In this document: piece after piece, positions 17,587-23,977 of the stretch
How the letters are laid out: each line of letters starts with the position of its first letter
Numbering within the stretch: position 1 is the stretch's first letter
DNA from: Bryobacteraceae bacterium
GTDB taxonomy: Bacteria > Acidobacteriota > Terriglobia > Bryobacterales > Bryobacteraceae
Assembly: GCA_026129905.1 (NCBI GenBank)
Contig: JAHCHE010000011.1
Span: forward strand, 124,001 to 188,000
Direction of reading: 5' to 3'
Length of the DNA stretch: 64,000 nucleotides
Notes under the pieces: model-generated
The model's database searches: none
Told to the model about the DNA's origin: nothing
What the model saw: the letters and a program-made list of their open reading frames with translations, nothing else
Translations under genes and position numbers: made by a program

Positions 17587-18572
17587 GGAACCTCGACGGT
17601 GTCGAAGATCCGCTGTACCAGGTCGTCGGAGGTTTTCTCCTCGGCCTCGGCTTCATAGCTCACAATCACGCGGTGCCGCAGCACGTCCGGTCCGACGCTC
17701 TTGACGTCCTGCGGCGTCACATAGCCTTTCCCCTGGAGAAACGCGTGCGCCCTGGCCGCTAACGCCAGGTAGATCGAAGCCCGCGGCGACGCCCCGTAGC
17801 GGATCAGCCCTCCGATGTCCAGCTTGTACCGCGCAGGATACCGGGTCGCCTCCACGACGTTGACGATGTAGTCCTCCACCTTGTCGTCCATGTAGATTTC
17901 GTCCACTACCCGGCGCAGACGCAGGATCTCCTCCGGCGTAATCACGGGCTGAACGTCGATGCCGGGCGACGAGCGCGCCATGCGTTTCAGGATCTGGTGT
18001 TCTTCGGCCTTCGTCGGGTACGTCACCCGCAGCTTGAGCATGAAACGGTCTACCTGGGCTTCCGGCAGCGGGTAGGTCCCCTCCTGTTCGATGGGATTCT
18101 GCGTCGCCAGCACCATGAACGGCTCCTCGAGCGCGTAGCTGTGCTCGCCGATGGTCACTTGCCGCTCCTGCATCGCCTCCAGCAGCGCGCTCTGCACTTT
18201 GGCCGGCGCGCGGTTGATCTCGTCCGCCAGAACGATGTTCGCGAAGATAGGGCCTTTCTTGGTGGTGAACTCTCCCGTCCGCGGATTGTAGATTAGCGTT
18301 CCGATCAGGTCCGCCGGCAGCAGGTCCGGCGTGAACTGGATGCGCCGGAAGCTCGCCTGAATCGTCCGCGCCAGCGTGGTCACCGACAGCGTCTTGGCCA
18401 GGCCCGGCACGCCTTCGATGAGCACGTGGTTATTGGTGAGCAGTGCCAGCAGCAGCCGCTCCAGCAGGTACTCCTGCCCGACCAGAACTTTGCGGATCTC
18501 CTGCCGCAGCGCATCGAGAATCGCCCGCTCCTTCTCGACTTTGGCGGCAATCTCCCTGACGTCAATGGCCAC
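17583..18572 (-). CDS. MoxR family AAA+ ATPase
   Basis: A 329-residue AAA+ ATPase of the MoxR family, first gene of the eight-gene operon. Walker A is GVPGLAKT, Walker B is VLADEINRA, and the sensor region TQNPIEQEGTYPLPEAQ(V)DRF is characteristic of MoxR. These ATPases act as chaperones for VWA-domain proteins, which matches the downstream DUF58 and BatA/BatB genes. The start is a GTG with AGGAG eight bases upstream; that Shine-Dalgarno is supplied by the end of the intergenic repeat at 18576-18631. Confidence 0.95.
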   Translation of the reverse strand: MAIDVREIAAKVEKERAILDALRQEIRKVLVGQEYLLERLLLALLTNNHVLIEGVPGLAKTLSVTTLARTIQASFRRIQFTPDLLPADLIGTLIYNPRTGEFTTKKGPIFANIVLADEINRAPAKVQSALLEAMQERQVTIGEHSYALEEPFMVLATQNPIEQEGTYPLPEAQVDRFMLKLRVTYPTKAEEHQILKRMARSSPGIDVQPVITPEEILRLRRVVDEIYMDDKVEDYIVNVVEATRYPARYKLDIGGLIRYGASPRASIYLALAARAHAFLQGKGYVTPQDVKSVGPDVLRHRVIVSYEAEAEEKTSDDLVQRIFDTVEVP

Positions 18573-18575
18573 TCG

Positions 18576-18631
18576 CTAATCTCCTGTCTGTGGGGCGGCC
18601 TCTCAGGCTGCGCGGGACTCCCAGTCCCGCC
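18576..18631. repeat. Intergenic double-hairpin repeat, copy 2
   Basis: Shares with the element at 7336-7463 the CTA(A/G)TCTCCTGT end and both hairpins: 18595-18611 (GCGGCCT/AGGCTGC, where the single difference from copy 1 leaves a G-U pair) and 18612-18630 (GCGGGACT/AGTCCCGC, identical). The far inverted end of copy 1 is not present here. Read leftward, the shared end supplies the AGGAG used by the moxR GTG. Confidence 0.75.
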
Positions 18632-18687
18632 ATGACCGCCTGTCAATCCCCTCAAGCCGCACCTCCGCCCCTCGATTGTGCCCCGCG

Positions 18688-18697
18688 TTAGCGCTAA
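18688..18697. promoter_or_regulatory. Palindrome TTAGCGCTAA between moxR and blaI
   Basis: A perfect 10-base palindrome whose core TAGCGCTA is the same as the three sites at 18825-18862. It lies about 115 bases upstream of the moxR start and about 150 upstream of blaI, so it may be an additional operator for the same repressor. No promoter hexamers are evident beside it. Confidence 0.5.
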
Positions 18698-18807
18698 TGA
18701 CATTGTCGACGTTCATCCTGGACAGGACACTACGTATGGCGATGCGGCGCAGCCGGCGCGGGAAAGCGCACAAAACGCAAGTTTACTGCATCGGCGCGAT
18801 TTTTCAC

Positions 18808-18836
18808 TTGACGGCGCGCGCGCCTAGCGCTACAAT
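18808..18836 (+). promoter_or_regulatory. Sigma70-type promoter of the blaI-M56 operon
   Basis: TTGACG at 18808-18813 and TACAAT at 18831-18836 are separated by exactly 17 bases, close to the sigma70 consensus. Initiation would be at about 18842-18844, leaving roughly seven bases before the ATG at 18850 and no room for a Shine-Dalgarno. Confidence 0.75.
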
Positions 18837-18862
18837 CTGTAGCGCTACAATGTTTAGCGCTA
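18825..18862. promoter_or_regulatory. Triple TAGCGCTA operator array over promoter and start codon
   Basis: TAGCGCTA occurs at 18825-18832, 18840-18847 and 18855-18862, three perfect palindromes spaced exactly 15 bases apart, with CAAT following the first two. The first overlaps the -10 box, the second covers the predicted transcription start, and the third lies just inside the coding region. This is the position expected for an autoregulating BlaI-type winged-helix dimer. Confidence 0.72.
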
Positions 18863-19257
18863 TACGGCATCGCAAAACCCTCAGCCGCCTCGAGCACCTC
18901 GTCATGGACGTCGTCTGGCGGCGCGGACCGGTCACCGCCGACGCCGTTCGCGAGGCGCTCAGCGCCACCCACCCGATGAAGGAGTCGACCGCGAGGACCG
19001 TACTGAAGCGCCTGGAGGACAAGGGTTATCTCGCCCGCCGGCTTCAGGGACGGACGAACGCCTACCTCGCCCGCGAGGCTCCCGAGCGCGTCGCTGCCGG
19101 CGCGGTCCGTCAGCTTGTCGATAAGCTCTGCGGCGGCTCCGTCGAGCGCCTCCTCGTCAGTCTCGTCGACGACGAGGTGATCGACGCCGCCGAGTTGCGC
19201 CGGCTTGCACGCAAGATCGCCGCTCGCGAAACGAAGGAAGGAGAGCGGAATGCCTGA
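18850..19257 (+). CDS. blaI: BlaI/MecI/CopY family repressor
   Basis: A 135-residue winged-helix repressor. The helix-turn-helix region lies between LSRLEHLVMDVVWRRGP and TVLKRLEDKGYL (residues about 8-60), typical of BlaI/MecI; the C-terminal half is the dimerisation part that a partner M56 protease would cleave. The frame is open upstream to 18676, but the ATG at 18850 gives the normal family length and sits just after the predicted transcription start. The gene overlaps the M56 gene by eight bases. It probably represses its own operon through the phased TAGCGCTA sites. The signal it senses is unknown; no beta-lactamase gene is adjacent. Confidence 0.9.
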   Translation: MFSAIRHRKTLSRLEHLVMDVVWRRGPVTADAVREALSATHPMKESTARTVLKRLEDKGYLARRLQGRTNAYLAREAPERVAAGAVRQLVDKLCGGSVERLLVSLVDDEVIDAAELRRLARKIAARETKEGERNA

Positions 19258-21289
19258 ATCGTTCCTCAATGGTCTATTTGCCGTATCCATCCGCGCGCTT
19301 TGCCTCGTCGCGCTCGCTTGGCTCTTGACGCTTGGCATCCGCCGGGCGTCGCTCAACCACGCCATCTGGATGGTTGTCCTGGGCGGCATGCTGTTTCTAC
19401 CAGCCTTGAACCTCATCGTGCCGCCTATGCCGATCCCCGTTCGCTTGCCGGCGCTGGCGCCCGCGGCCGCGCTGAAGAGCCTCCCCACGATCGCAGCGGG
19501 CAACACGGTCCGGCAGCCGTCCATACCGGTCGCGCGGCCGGACGCCCCGCCCACGAAGCGCCGCAATCCCTATCCGATTCCGCTTGCGGCGTACCTGGCT
19601 GTCACGGCGGCATTTCTGACGAGGCTGGCGCTGGGATATTGGCGCGTCCGCCGGCTGGTGCGCGCATCCGTCCCGATATCGACTCCCGTGCTGGAACAAG
19701 TGGCGGTGGCGCACTCGCTCGCGTGGCCTTTTCCCGATTTGCTGGAGTCCTCCGGCGTGCGCGTCCCGGCGGTGGCCGGCCTACGGGAACCCGTCGTTCT
19801 CCTGCCGCCGGGCTGGAGGCATTGGGACGAGTGGGAACTTCGAGCCGTGCTTGCGCACGAACTGGCGCACGTCCGGCGACGCGATTGGGCCGCCGCTCTG
19901 GCCGCCTCGGTAAACAAGTGCCTGTTCTGGTTTCATCCGCTTGCCTGGTGGCTCGAGCGCCGCCTTGCCGCCCTTGCCGAAGCCGCTTGCGACGAGGGCG
20001 CGGTCCGGATCACCAGGGACCCTCGTCGTTACGCGCAACTGCTCCTGGCGTTCGCTTCCCGGGCGCCGTTCGCGCAATCCGGCGCGCTCGCGATGGCGCG
20101 CGCATCCAACGTCGAGCGGCGGATCGATCGCGTACTGAACCTGCGGCTGCCGGCCGGACCCGTCGTGTCGAAGGGCGCCTGGGCGCTGCTGCTGGCCTGC
20201 GGCATCCCGATTCTTTGCGCCGCCGCCGCGTTGCAGTTGACTCCGCCCCCGCCCGTTCCCGGCGCTGCCGATTGGGAAGACGCGTATCCCATGCAATCCT
20301 TGATCGAGGGCTGGGCAATGACTCCGGCGGATGCGCAGGCAGCGGAAAGCAAGCTGGCGGCGGAGCCCGGCGACCTGGCGCTCCGGATGAAGCTGCTGTC
20401 GTACTACTTCCAGTACGCGATGCATCAGCCTCGCCTGCGGCACATCTTCTGGTTGATCGAACACCATCCGGAGTCGAACGTCCACGGCGGGCGCCAGACT
20501 GGTCTTATCGCCCGGCCCAATCCGCTGAACTCTCACGCCGATTACGACCGCGGCAAGGAGCTCTGGCGCAGCCAAGCCCAGATCCATCGGGACGATCCAC
20601 GGGTCCTCGGCAATGCCGCGGCGTACTTCCGTGAAGCCGATCCGTTCGAGGCGGAGAATCTGCTTCTCCAGGCGCGCCGCCTCGAACCGGGAAACCCCGG
20701 TTGGACCCGCCGCCTGGCGATCCTCTACGCCGGCGCCATCGGCATCGACCTCGCCCCGGTGAGCCCGGGCATCCCCGGCCGTCCGGTGGACGCCGCGTTC
20801 GTCGCCAGAGCCAGAACGGCGCTCGAAACGGCCCAGGAAGCGGAGTTGGCCGGAACGGCGGGCCTGATGCTCATCCCCATCGATCCCGGCTTCTATGAGG
20901 ACGCCCCGTGGAAGGACGCATTCGACGCCTCGGCGAAACGCGCCTCCGCGTACGCCGCCCTTCTGCTCGAGCGGGCGCGTTCGTTGGAACCCGAGAACCC
21001 ACGCTGGCGCCAGCCGGCCGGCGTGCGGCGGTTCTCCTCCCCTTCCGCCGCCTCAACCGCCGCGCTGCCGGTCATTTCGCCGGCTTACCCGCCGCTGGCT
21101 CAGCACGCCCGCATCCAGGGCACGGTGCGCCTTTCGATCACGTCGGATCGGGAAGGCCGCGTCACGCAGGTAAAGGTTGTCAGCGGCCACCCACTGTTGG
21201 TTCCGGCGGCCGTCGAAGCCGCGAAACAGGTCACCACGCACCCGGATTCCGTCACGCAGGTGGACGTTCCATTCACGCTAAGCCGCTGA
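19250..21289 (+). CDS. M56 (BlaR1-like) membrane metallopeptidase with TPR and TonB C-terminal domain
   Basis: A 679-residue protein. Residues 1-330 form a BlaR1/MecR1-like M56 peptidase: membrane helices, zinc motif HELAH near residues 203-207 (HExxH) and a downstream EAACDE supplying the third ligand. A last membrane helix at about 305-325 is followed not by a penicillin-binding sensor but by a region of TPR-like helices (DPFEAENLLLQARRLEPGNPGW, LLLERARSLEPENPRW), then a TonB C-terminal domain (YPPLAQHARIQGTVRLSI ... VKVVSGHPLL). On signal it presumably cleaves the BlaI partner. The ATG at 19250 follows AAGGAAGGAGAG. The TonB-like end may contact envelope proteins; that is inference. Confidence 0.85.
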   Translation: MPESFLNGLFAVSIRALCLVALAWLLTLGIRRASLNHAIWMVVLGGMLFLPALNLIVPPMPIPVRLPALAPAAALKSLPTIAAGNTVRQPSIPVARPDAPPTKRRNPYPIPLAAYLAVTAAFLTRLALGYWRVRRLVRASVPISTPVLEQVAVAHSLAWPFPDLLESSGVRVPAVAGLREPVVLLPPGWRHWDEWELRAVLAHELAHVRRRDWAAALAASVNKCLFWFHPLAWWLERRLAALAEAACDEGAVRITRDPRRYAQLLLAFASRAPFAQSGALAMARASNVERRIDRVLNLRLPAGPVVSKGAWALLLACGIPILCAAAALQLTPPPPVPGAADWEDAYPMQSLIEGWAMTPADAQAAESKLAAEPGDLALRMKLLSYYFQYAMHQPRLRHIFWLIEHHPESNVHGGRQTGLIARPNPLNSHADYDRGKELWRSQAQIHRDDPRVLGNAAAYFREADPFEAENLLLQARRLEPGNPGWTRRLAILYAGAIGIDLAPVSPGIPGRPVDAAFVARARTALETAQEAELAGTAGLMLIPIDPGFYEDAPWKDAFDASAKRASAYAALLLERARSLEPENPRWRQPAGVRRFSSPSAASTAALPVISPAYPPLAQHARIQGTVRLSITSDREGRVTQVKVVSGHPLLVPAAVEAAKQVTTHPDSVTQVDVPFTLSR

Positions 21290-21389
21290 TTCCACCGGCG
21301 CCCCTATAGCCCTACCGCTCTGTGCGCTGGATTCTTGACTTCTCCGTAGCCGGTCCGCCCCAACTGTGATACCTTTTCTTGTACCTGCT

Positions 21390-21839
21390 ATGGCAAGAAC
21401 AAAGAGTGTTCGGGCAGTTCTGGGCAACAAGGGGCGAGACGTCTTCTGGCTGCCTCCGGACGCTTCCGTGTACGAAGCCGTCGAAACCATGGCGACCAGA
21501 AGCATCGGAGCGGTCCTGGTTCTTGAGGATGGAAAGCTCGTCGGCATCCTCAGCGAACGCGACTACGCGCGCAAGGTCATTCTTAAGGGGCGGTCGTCCC
21601 GGGAAACGCTCATCAAGGAGATCATGTCCAGCCCGGTGACCTTCGTCGATTGCGAATGCACCATCGACCAGGCGATGGCGCTCATGACCGAAAAACGGAT
21701 CCGCCATCTGCCGGTGATTGCGGAGGAACAAGTCGTAGGCGTCGTCTCGATCGGCGACCTGGTGAAGTTCATCGTCAACGATCAGGCAGCCACCATCGAC
21801 CACCTGCACGCCTACATCACTGGCCAGTACCCCAGGTGA
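21390..21839 (+). CDS. Two-CBS-domain protein
   Basis: A 149-residue protein made of two CBS domains: the first around MATRSIGAVLVLEDGKLVGILSERD(Y), the second around MTEKRIRHLPVIAEEQVVGVVSIGDL. CBS pairs bind adenine nucleotides and usually regulate an attached or partner protein; here they stand alone, as in many soil bacteria. An in-frame GTG at 21366 is possible, but the ATG at 21390 gives the usual N-terminus. No clear Shine-Dalgarno precedes it. It converges on the coiled-coil gene at 21864. Confidence 0.9.
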   Translation: MARTKSVRAVLGNKGRDVFWLPPDASVYEAVETMATRSIGAVLVLEDGKLVGILSERDYARKVILKGRSSRETLIKEIMSSPVTFVDCECTIDQAMALMTEKRIRHLPVIAEEQVVGVVSIGDLVKFIVNDQAATIDHLHAYITGQYPR

Positions 21840-21863
21840 CGCCGCGGCGGCCTCCGCCTGGGG

Positions 21864-22208
21864 TCACGCTCCGTTGGAGCGGCGCCGCTCAATATCCGCG
21901 ACACGCTCCTCGAGCAGAGCGAGGCGTTCGTCGAATCCTTGCACGGACGATGACAGCGCGCGCATTCGGATTTCGTTCGGACGAGCCCACCCGTGAAAGG
22001 CTTTCAGGAGGTTGGTTTCGACGGAGCGGATCGATTCGAGAAGGTCGTCGCGAAGCTGCTTCGACTCGGCGGCGATCTCGTCGCGAAGCTGCTTCGACTC
22101 GGCGGCGATCTCGGCGCGAAGCTGCTTCGATTCAGCGGCGAGTTCGCCGCGCAACAGCTTCAACTCAGCGGCGAGTTCGCCGCGCGTAAGGGGCGTGTCT
22201 TCCGCCAC
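21864..22208 (-). CDS. Small hendecad-repeat coiled-coil protein
   Basis: A protein of about 114 residues dominated by four copies of an 11-residue repeat of the form xE(L/I)AAE(S/L)K(Q/L)LR, followed by a non-repeated helix and a C-terminal coil (FDERLALLEERVADIERR). Eleven-residue periodicity predicts a nearly straight or right-handed coiled coil. No signal peptide or membrane segment. The GTG at 22208 has GAGGAG ten bases upstream; an in-frame TTG at 22226 would add six residues. Function unknown; there is no recognisable partner. An ORF also runs through this region on the other strand but has no recognisable protein features. Confidence 0.65.
   Translation of the reverse strand: MAEDTPLTRGELAAELKLLRGELAAESKQLRAEIAAESKQLRDEIAAESKQLRDDLLESIRSVETNLLKAFHGWARPNEIRMRALSSSVQGFDERLALLEERVADIERRRSNGA
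22050..22181. repeat. Four 33-base tandem repeats inside the coiled-coil gene
   Basis: Four direct in-frame copies of a 33-base unit, highly similar at DNA level (the two middle ones nearly identical), each encoding one 11-residue hendecad. Such arrays can change copy number by slippage without breaking the frame. Confidence 0.75.
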
Positions 22209-22271
22209 GTGCGTGTAACTCCTCAACCATCCTAAACCGTTCGCCGGCCGGCGTGCAGTTCGCCCGCGACC

Positions 22272-23351
22272 TCAGCGCCCGAGAGGATACCGCCCGAACT
22301 CCTTCGCCGTCCGGTAGAACGCCAGGATATTCTCGATCGGCACTTCGGGCTGAATGTTGTGCGCCGGCGCCAGGATCAGGCCGCCCCCCGCCCCCGCCGT
22401 CCGGACCCGCAGCTTCACTTCCTCCGCCACGTCCTCCGCCGTCCCGAACGGCAGCACTTCCTGGATGTCGATCGTCCCCCACAGCGTCAGCCGGTCTCCG
22501 AAGTCCCGCTTCACGCGCGCCGGGTCCATCGACTTCGGCTGCACCGGGTTCAAAATATCCAGCCCGATTTCCACCAGATCCGCGATCACAGGATACAAAT
22601 ATCCGTCGGAATGAAACGCGATTTTCACGTTCGGGTTCATCCGCTTCCATTCCGAGAACAGCCGCGCGTACCGCGGCTTCAGAAACTCGCGGAAGATTTC
22701 CGGCGAAACCAGCATCCGGTTCTGCATGCCGACGTCGTCGCCGATCCAGATGATGTCCACGCCGCACGCCACCACCTTTCGCCCCGCCGCCTCAATCCAG
22801 CTCAGCAGCTTGTCGAAGTAAGCGTGGGCGAAATCCTTCTCCGTCACCACGTCCATCAGCACCTGCTCCAGCCCGCGCAGGTACCACGCCAGCTCGAACA
22901 GCGTGCAGGCCAGCCCGCCCATGATGCCGTATTCGTCGCCGTACTCCGCCAGCAGCCTCCGCAGCCCGTGGTAGCGGTCTTCCCGCGAAAAATCCGGCAT
23001 CTCGAACTCGGCCGGGTCCTTGATCGTCGCCAGCGGGTGGCGCACCATCTCCGTGTACGCTCCCGTCGGGTGATCGAACCATTTCCAGCCGATGCCCCAC
23101 TCGTCCGTGTACTCCTTGTCCGGACGCAGATAGTAGCTGGTGCAGGGTCCCATCCACGAGATCAGGAAATCGTGCTCCATCAGAATTGGAAGCGGACCTC
23201 CGGCGTCCTTATAGGTCTCCGTCCGTTCCGAATCCACGCCGAGATGCCGCAGCATTTTGCGTTCTGCCTCGGGCGTGTACCAGGCGCAGATCGGAACGCG
23301 ATCCGGCTCTTCGTGGTTGATCGTGGTCAGCAGCCGTTCTTTGTGCGTCAT
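22272..23351 (-). CDS. Uroporphyrinogen decarboxylase (UroD/MtaA) family protein
   Basis: A 359-residue UroD-fold protein. It starts MTHKERLLTTINHEEPDRVPI, the standard opening of the non-haem branch of the family (methylcobamide:CoM methyltransferase-like), and contains FHSDG and the APAHNIQPEVPIENI C-terminal signature. True haem-pathway HemE begins differently, and this set usually acts in corrinoid-dependent methyl transfer or unknown demethylation; I do not see the HxC zinc pair of MtbA/MtaA, so chemistry is uncertain. AGGAG lies seven bases before the ATG. It starts ten bases after the small Tat peptide gene and is likely co-transcribed with it. Confidence 0.85.
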   Translation of the reverse strand: MTHKERLLTTINHEEPDRVPICAWYTPEAERKMLRHLGVDSERTETYKDAGGPLPILMEHDFLISWMGPCTSYYLRPDKEYTDEWGIGWKWFDHPTGAYTEMVRHPLATIKDPAEFEMPDFSREDRYHGLRRLLAEYGDEYGIMGGLACTLFELAWYLRGLEQVLMDVVTEKDFAHAYFDKLLSWIEAAGRKVVACGVDIIWIGDDVGMQNRMLVSPEIFREFLKPRYARLFSEWKRMNPNVKIAFHSDGYLYPVIADLVEIGLDILNPVQPKSMDPARVKRDFGDRLTLWGTIDIQEVLPFGTAEDVAEEVKLRVRTAGAGGGLILAPAHNIQPEVPIENILAFYRTAKEFGRYPLGR

Positions 23352-23361
23352 GGCTCGCTCC

Positions 23362-23535
23362 TCAACCCCACCAAGGCTCGCCCGGCTTCACTTTGCCGCG
23401 GATGAAGTCCATGTTCGCTTTCACGGCGGTGATCTTCAGTTGCTTCTCGTGAGGCGCCGCAAGGGCCTCGTAGCGCGCCATCCAGGCCCCGGCGGGCGTG
23501 GCCAGCGCGAGACGGAGAAGGTCTCTGCGTGTCAT
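23362..23535 (-). CDS. 57-residue Tat-signal peptide, possibly truncated enolase-superfamily N-terminus
   Basis: A short ORF with a clear twin-arginine signal (MTRRDLLRLALATPAG) and 13 bases upstream a TATAGT -10-like box on the coding strand (23554-23549). After the signal come LKITAVKANMDF and a premature end in GEPWWG. The KIT(A/D)VK segment resembles the first strand of mandelate racemase/enolase-type enzymes, so this may be the stump of a deleted Tat-exported enzyme. Alternatively it is a genuine small exported protein. It leads directly into the UroD-family gene. Confidence 0.45.
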   Translation of the reverse strand: MTRRDLLRLALATPAGAWMARYEALAAPHEKQLKITAVKANMDFIRGKVKPGEPWWG

Positions 23536-23614
23536 CGCTTGCCAGCCTACTATAGTTCGCTCTCGCGTTCCAGGGCCTTGAGCGCGGCCCGGCGTCCGCC
23601 ATAAGATCAAAGGG

Positions 23615-23977
23615 ATGATTGTCAAGGATTATCGGAACGTGGATGCGCAAAGCTCCGCCGACGCGCCCGGAGTCTCCCTGCGCTGGGTGGTGGCCCGGCA
23701 GGACGGCGCCCCGCGATTCGCCATGCGCGTCATCGAGGTCGAGCCGGGATGCGCCACCCCGCATCACAGCCATTGGTGGGAGCATGAGGTCTTTGTGCTT
23801 TCCGGCGCGGGCGTGGTGAAGGGCGGAGGCCGCGAGCAGTCGATTACGGAAGGCAGCGTCGTGTTCATGCCGGGGGAGGAAATGCACCAGTTCGTCAACA
23901 CCGGCGACCGCCCGCTCCGCTTCATCTGCATGGTGCCGCACACCGATGTCGATGCTCCGAGTTGCATCGATAAATAG
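23615..23977 (+). CDS. Small cupin-domain protein
   Basis: A 120-residue single-domain cupin. Motif 1 is visible as HHSHWWEHEVFVLSGAG, with His and Glu metal ligands, and motif 2 as GEEMHQFVNTGDRPLRF. Stand-alone cupins bind a metal and serve as small dioxygenases, isomerases or sugar-binding proteins; substrate unknown. A TAAGAT hexamer ten bases before the ATG suggests a very short leader. The 3' end overlaps the gamma-glutamyltransferase start by 32 bases. Confidence 0.88.
   Translation: MIVKDYRNVDAQSSADAPGVSLRWVVARQDGAPRFAMRVIEVEPGCATPHHSHWWEHEVFVLSGAGVVKGGGREQSITEGSVVFMPGEEMHQFVNTGDRPLRFICMVPHTDVDAPSCIDK

Noticed and set aside
18676-18849. Upstream extension of the blaI frame
   Set aside because: Would place the start before the promoter and make the repressor too long.
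22050-22181. CRISPR-like array
   Set aside because: 33-base units are contiguous, without spacers, and encode an in-frame hendecad.
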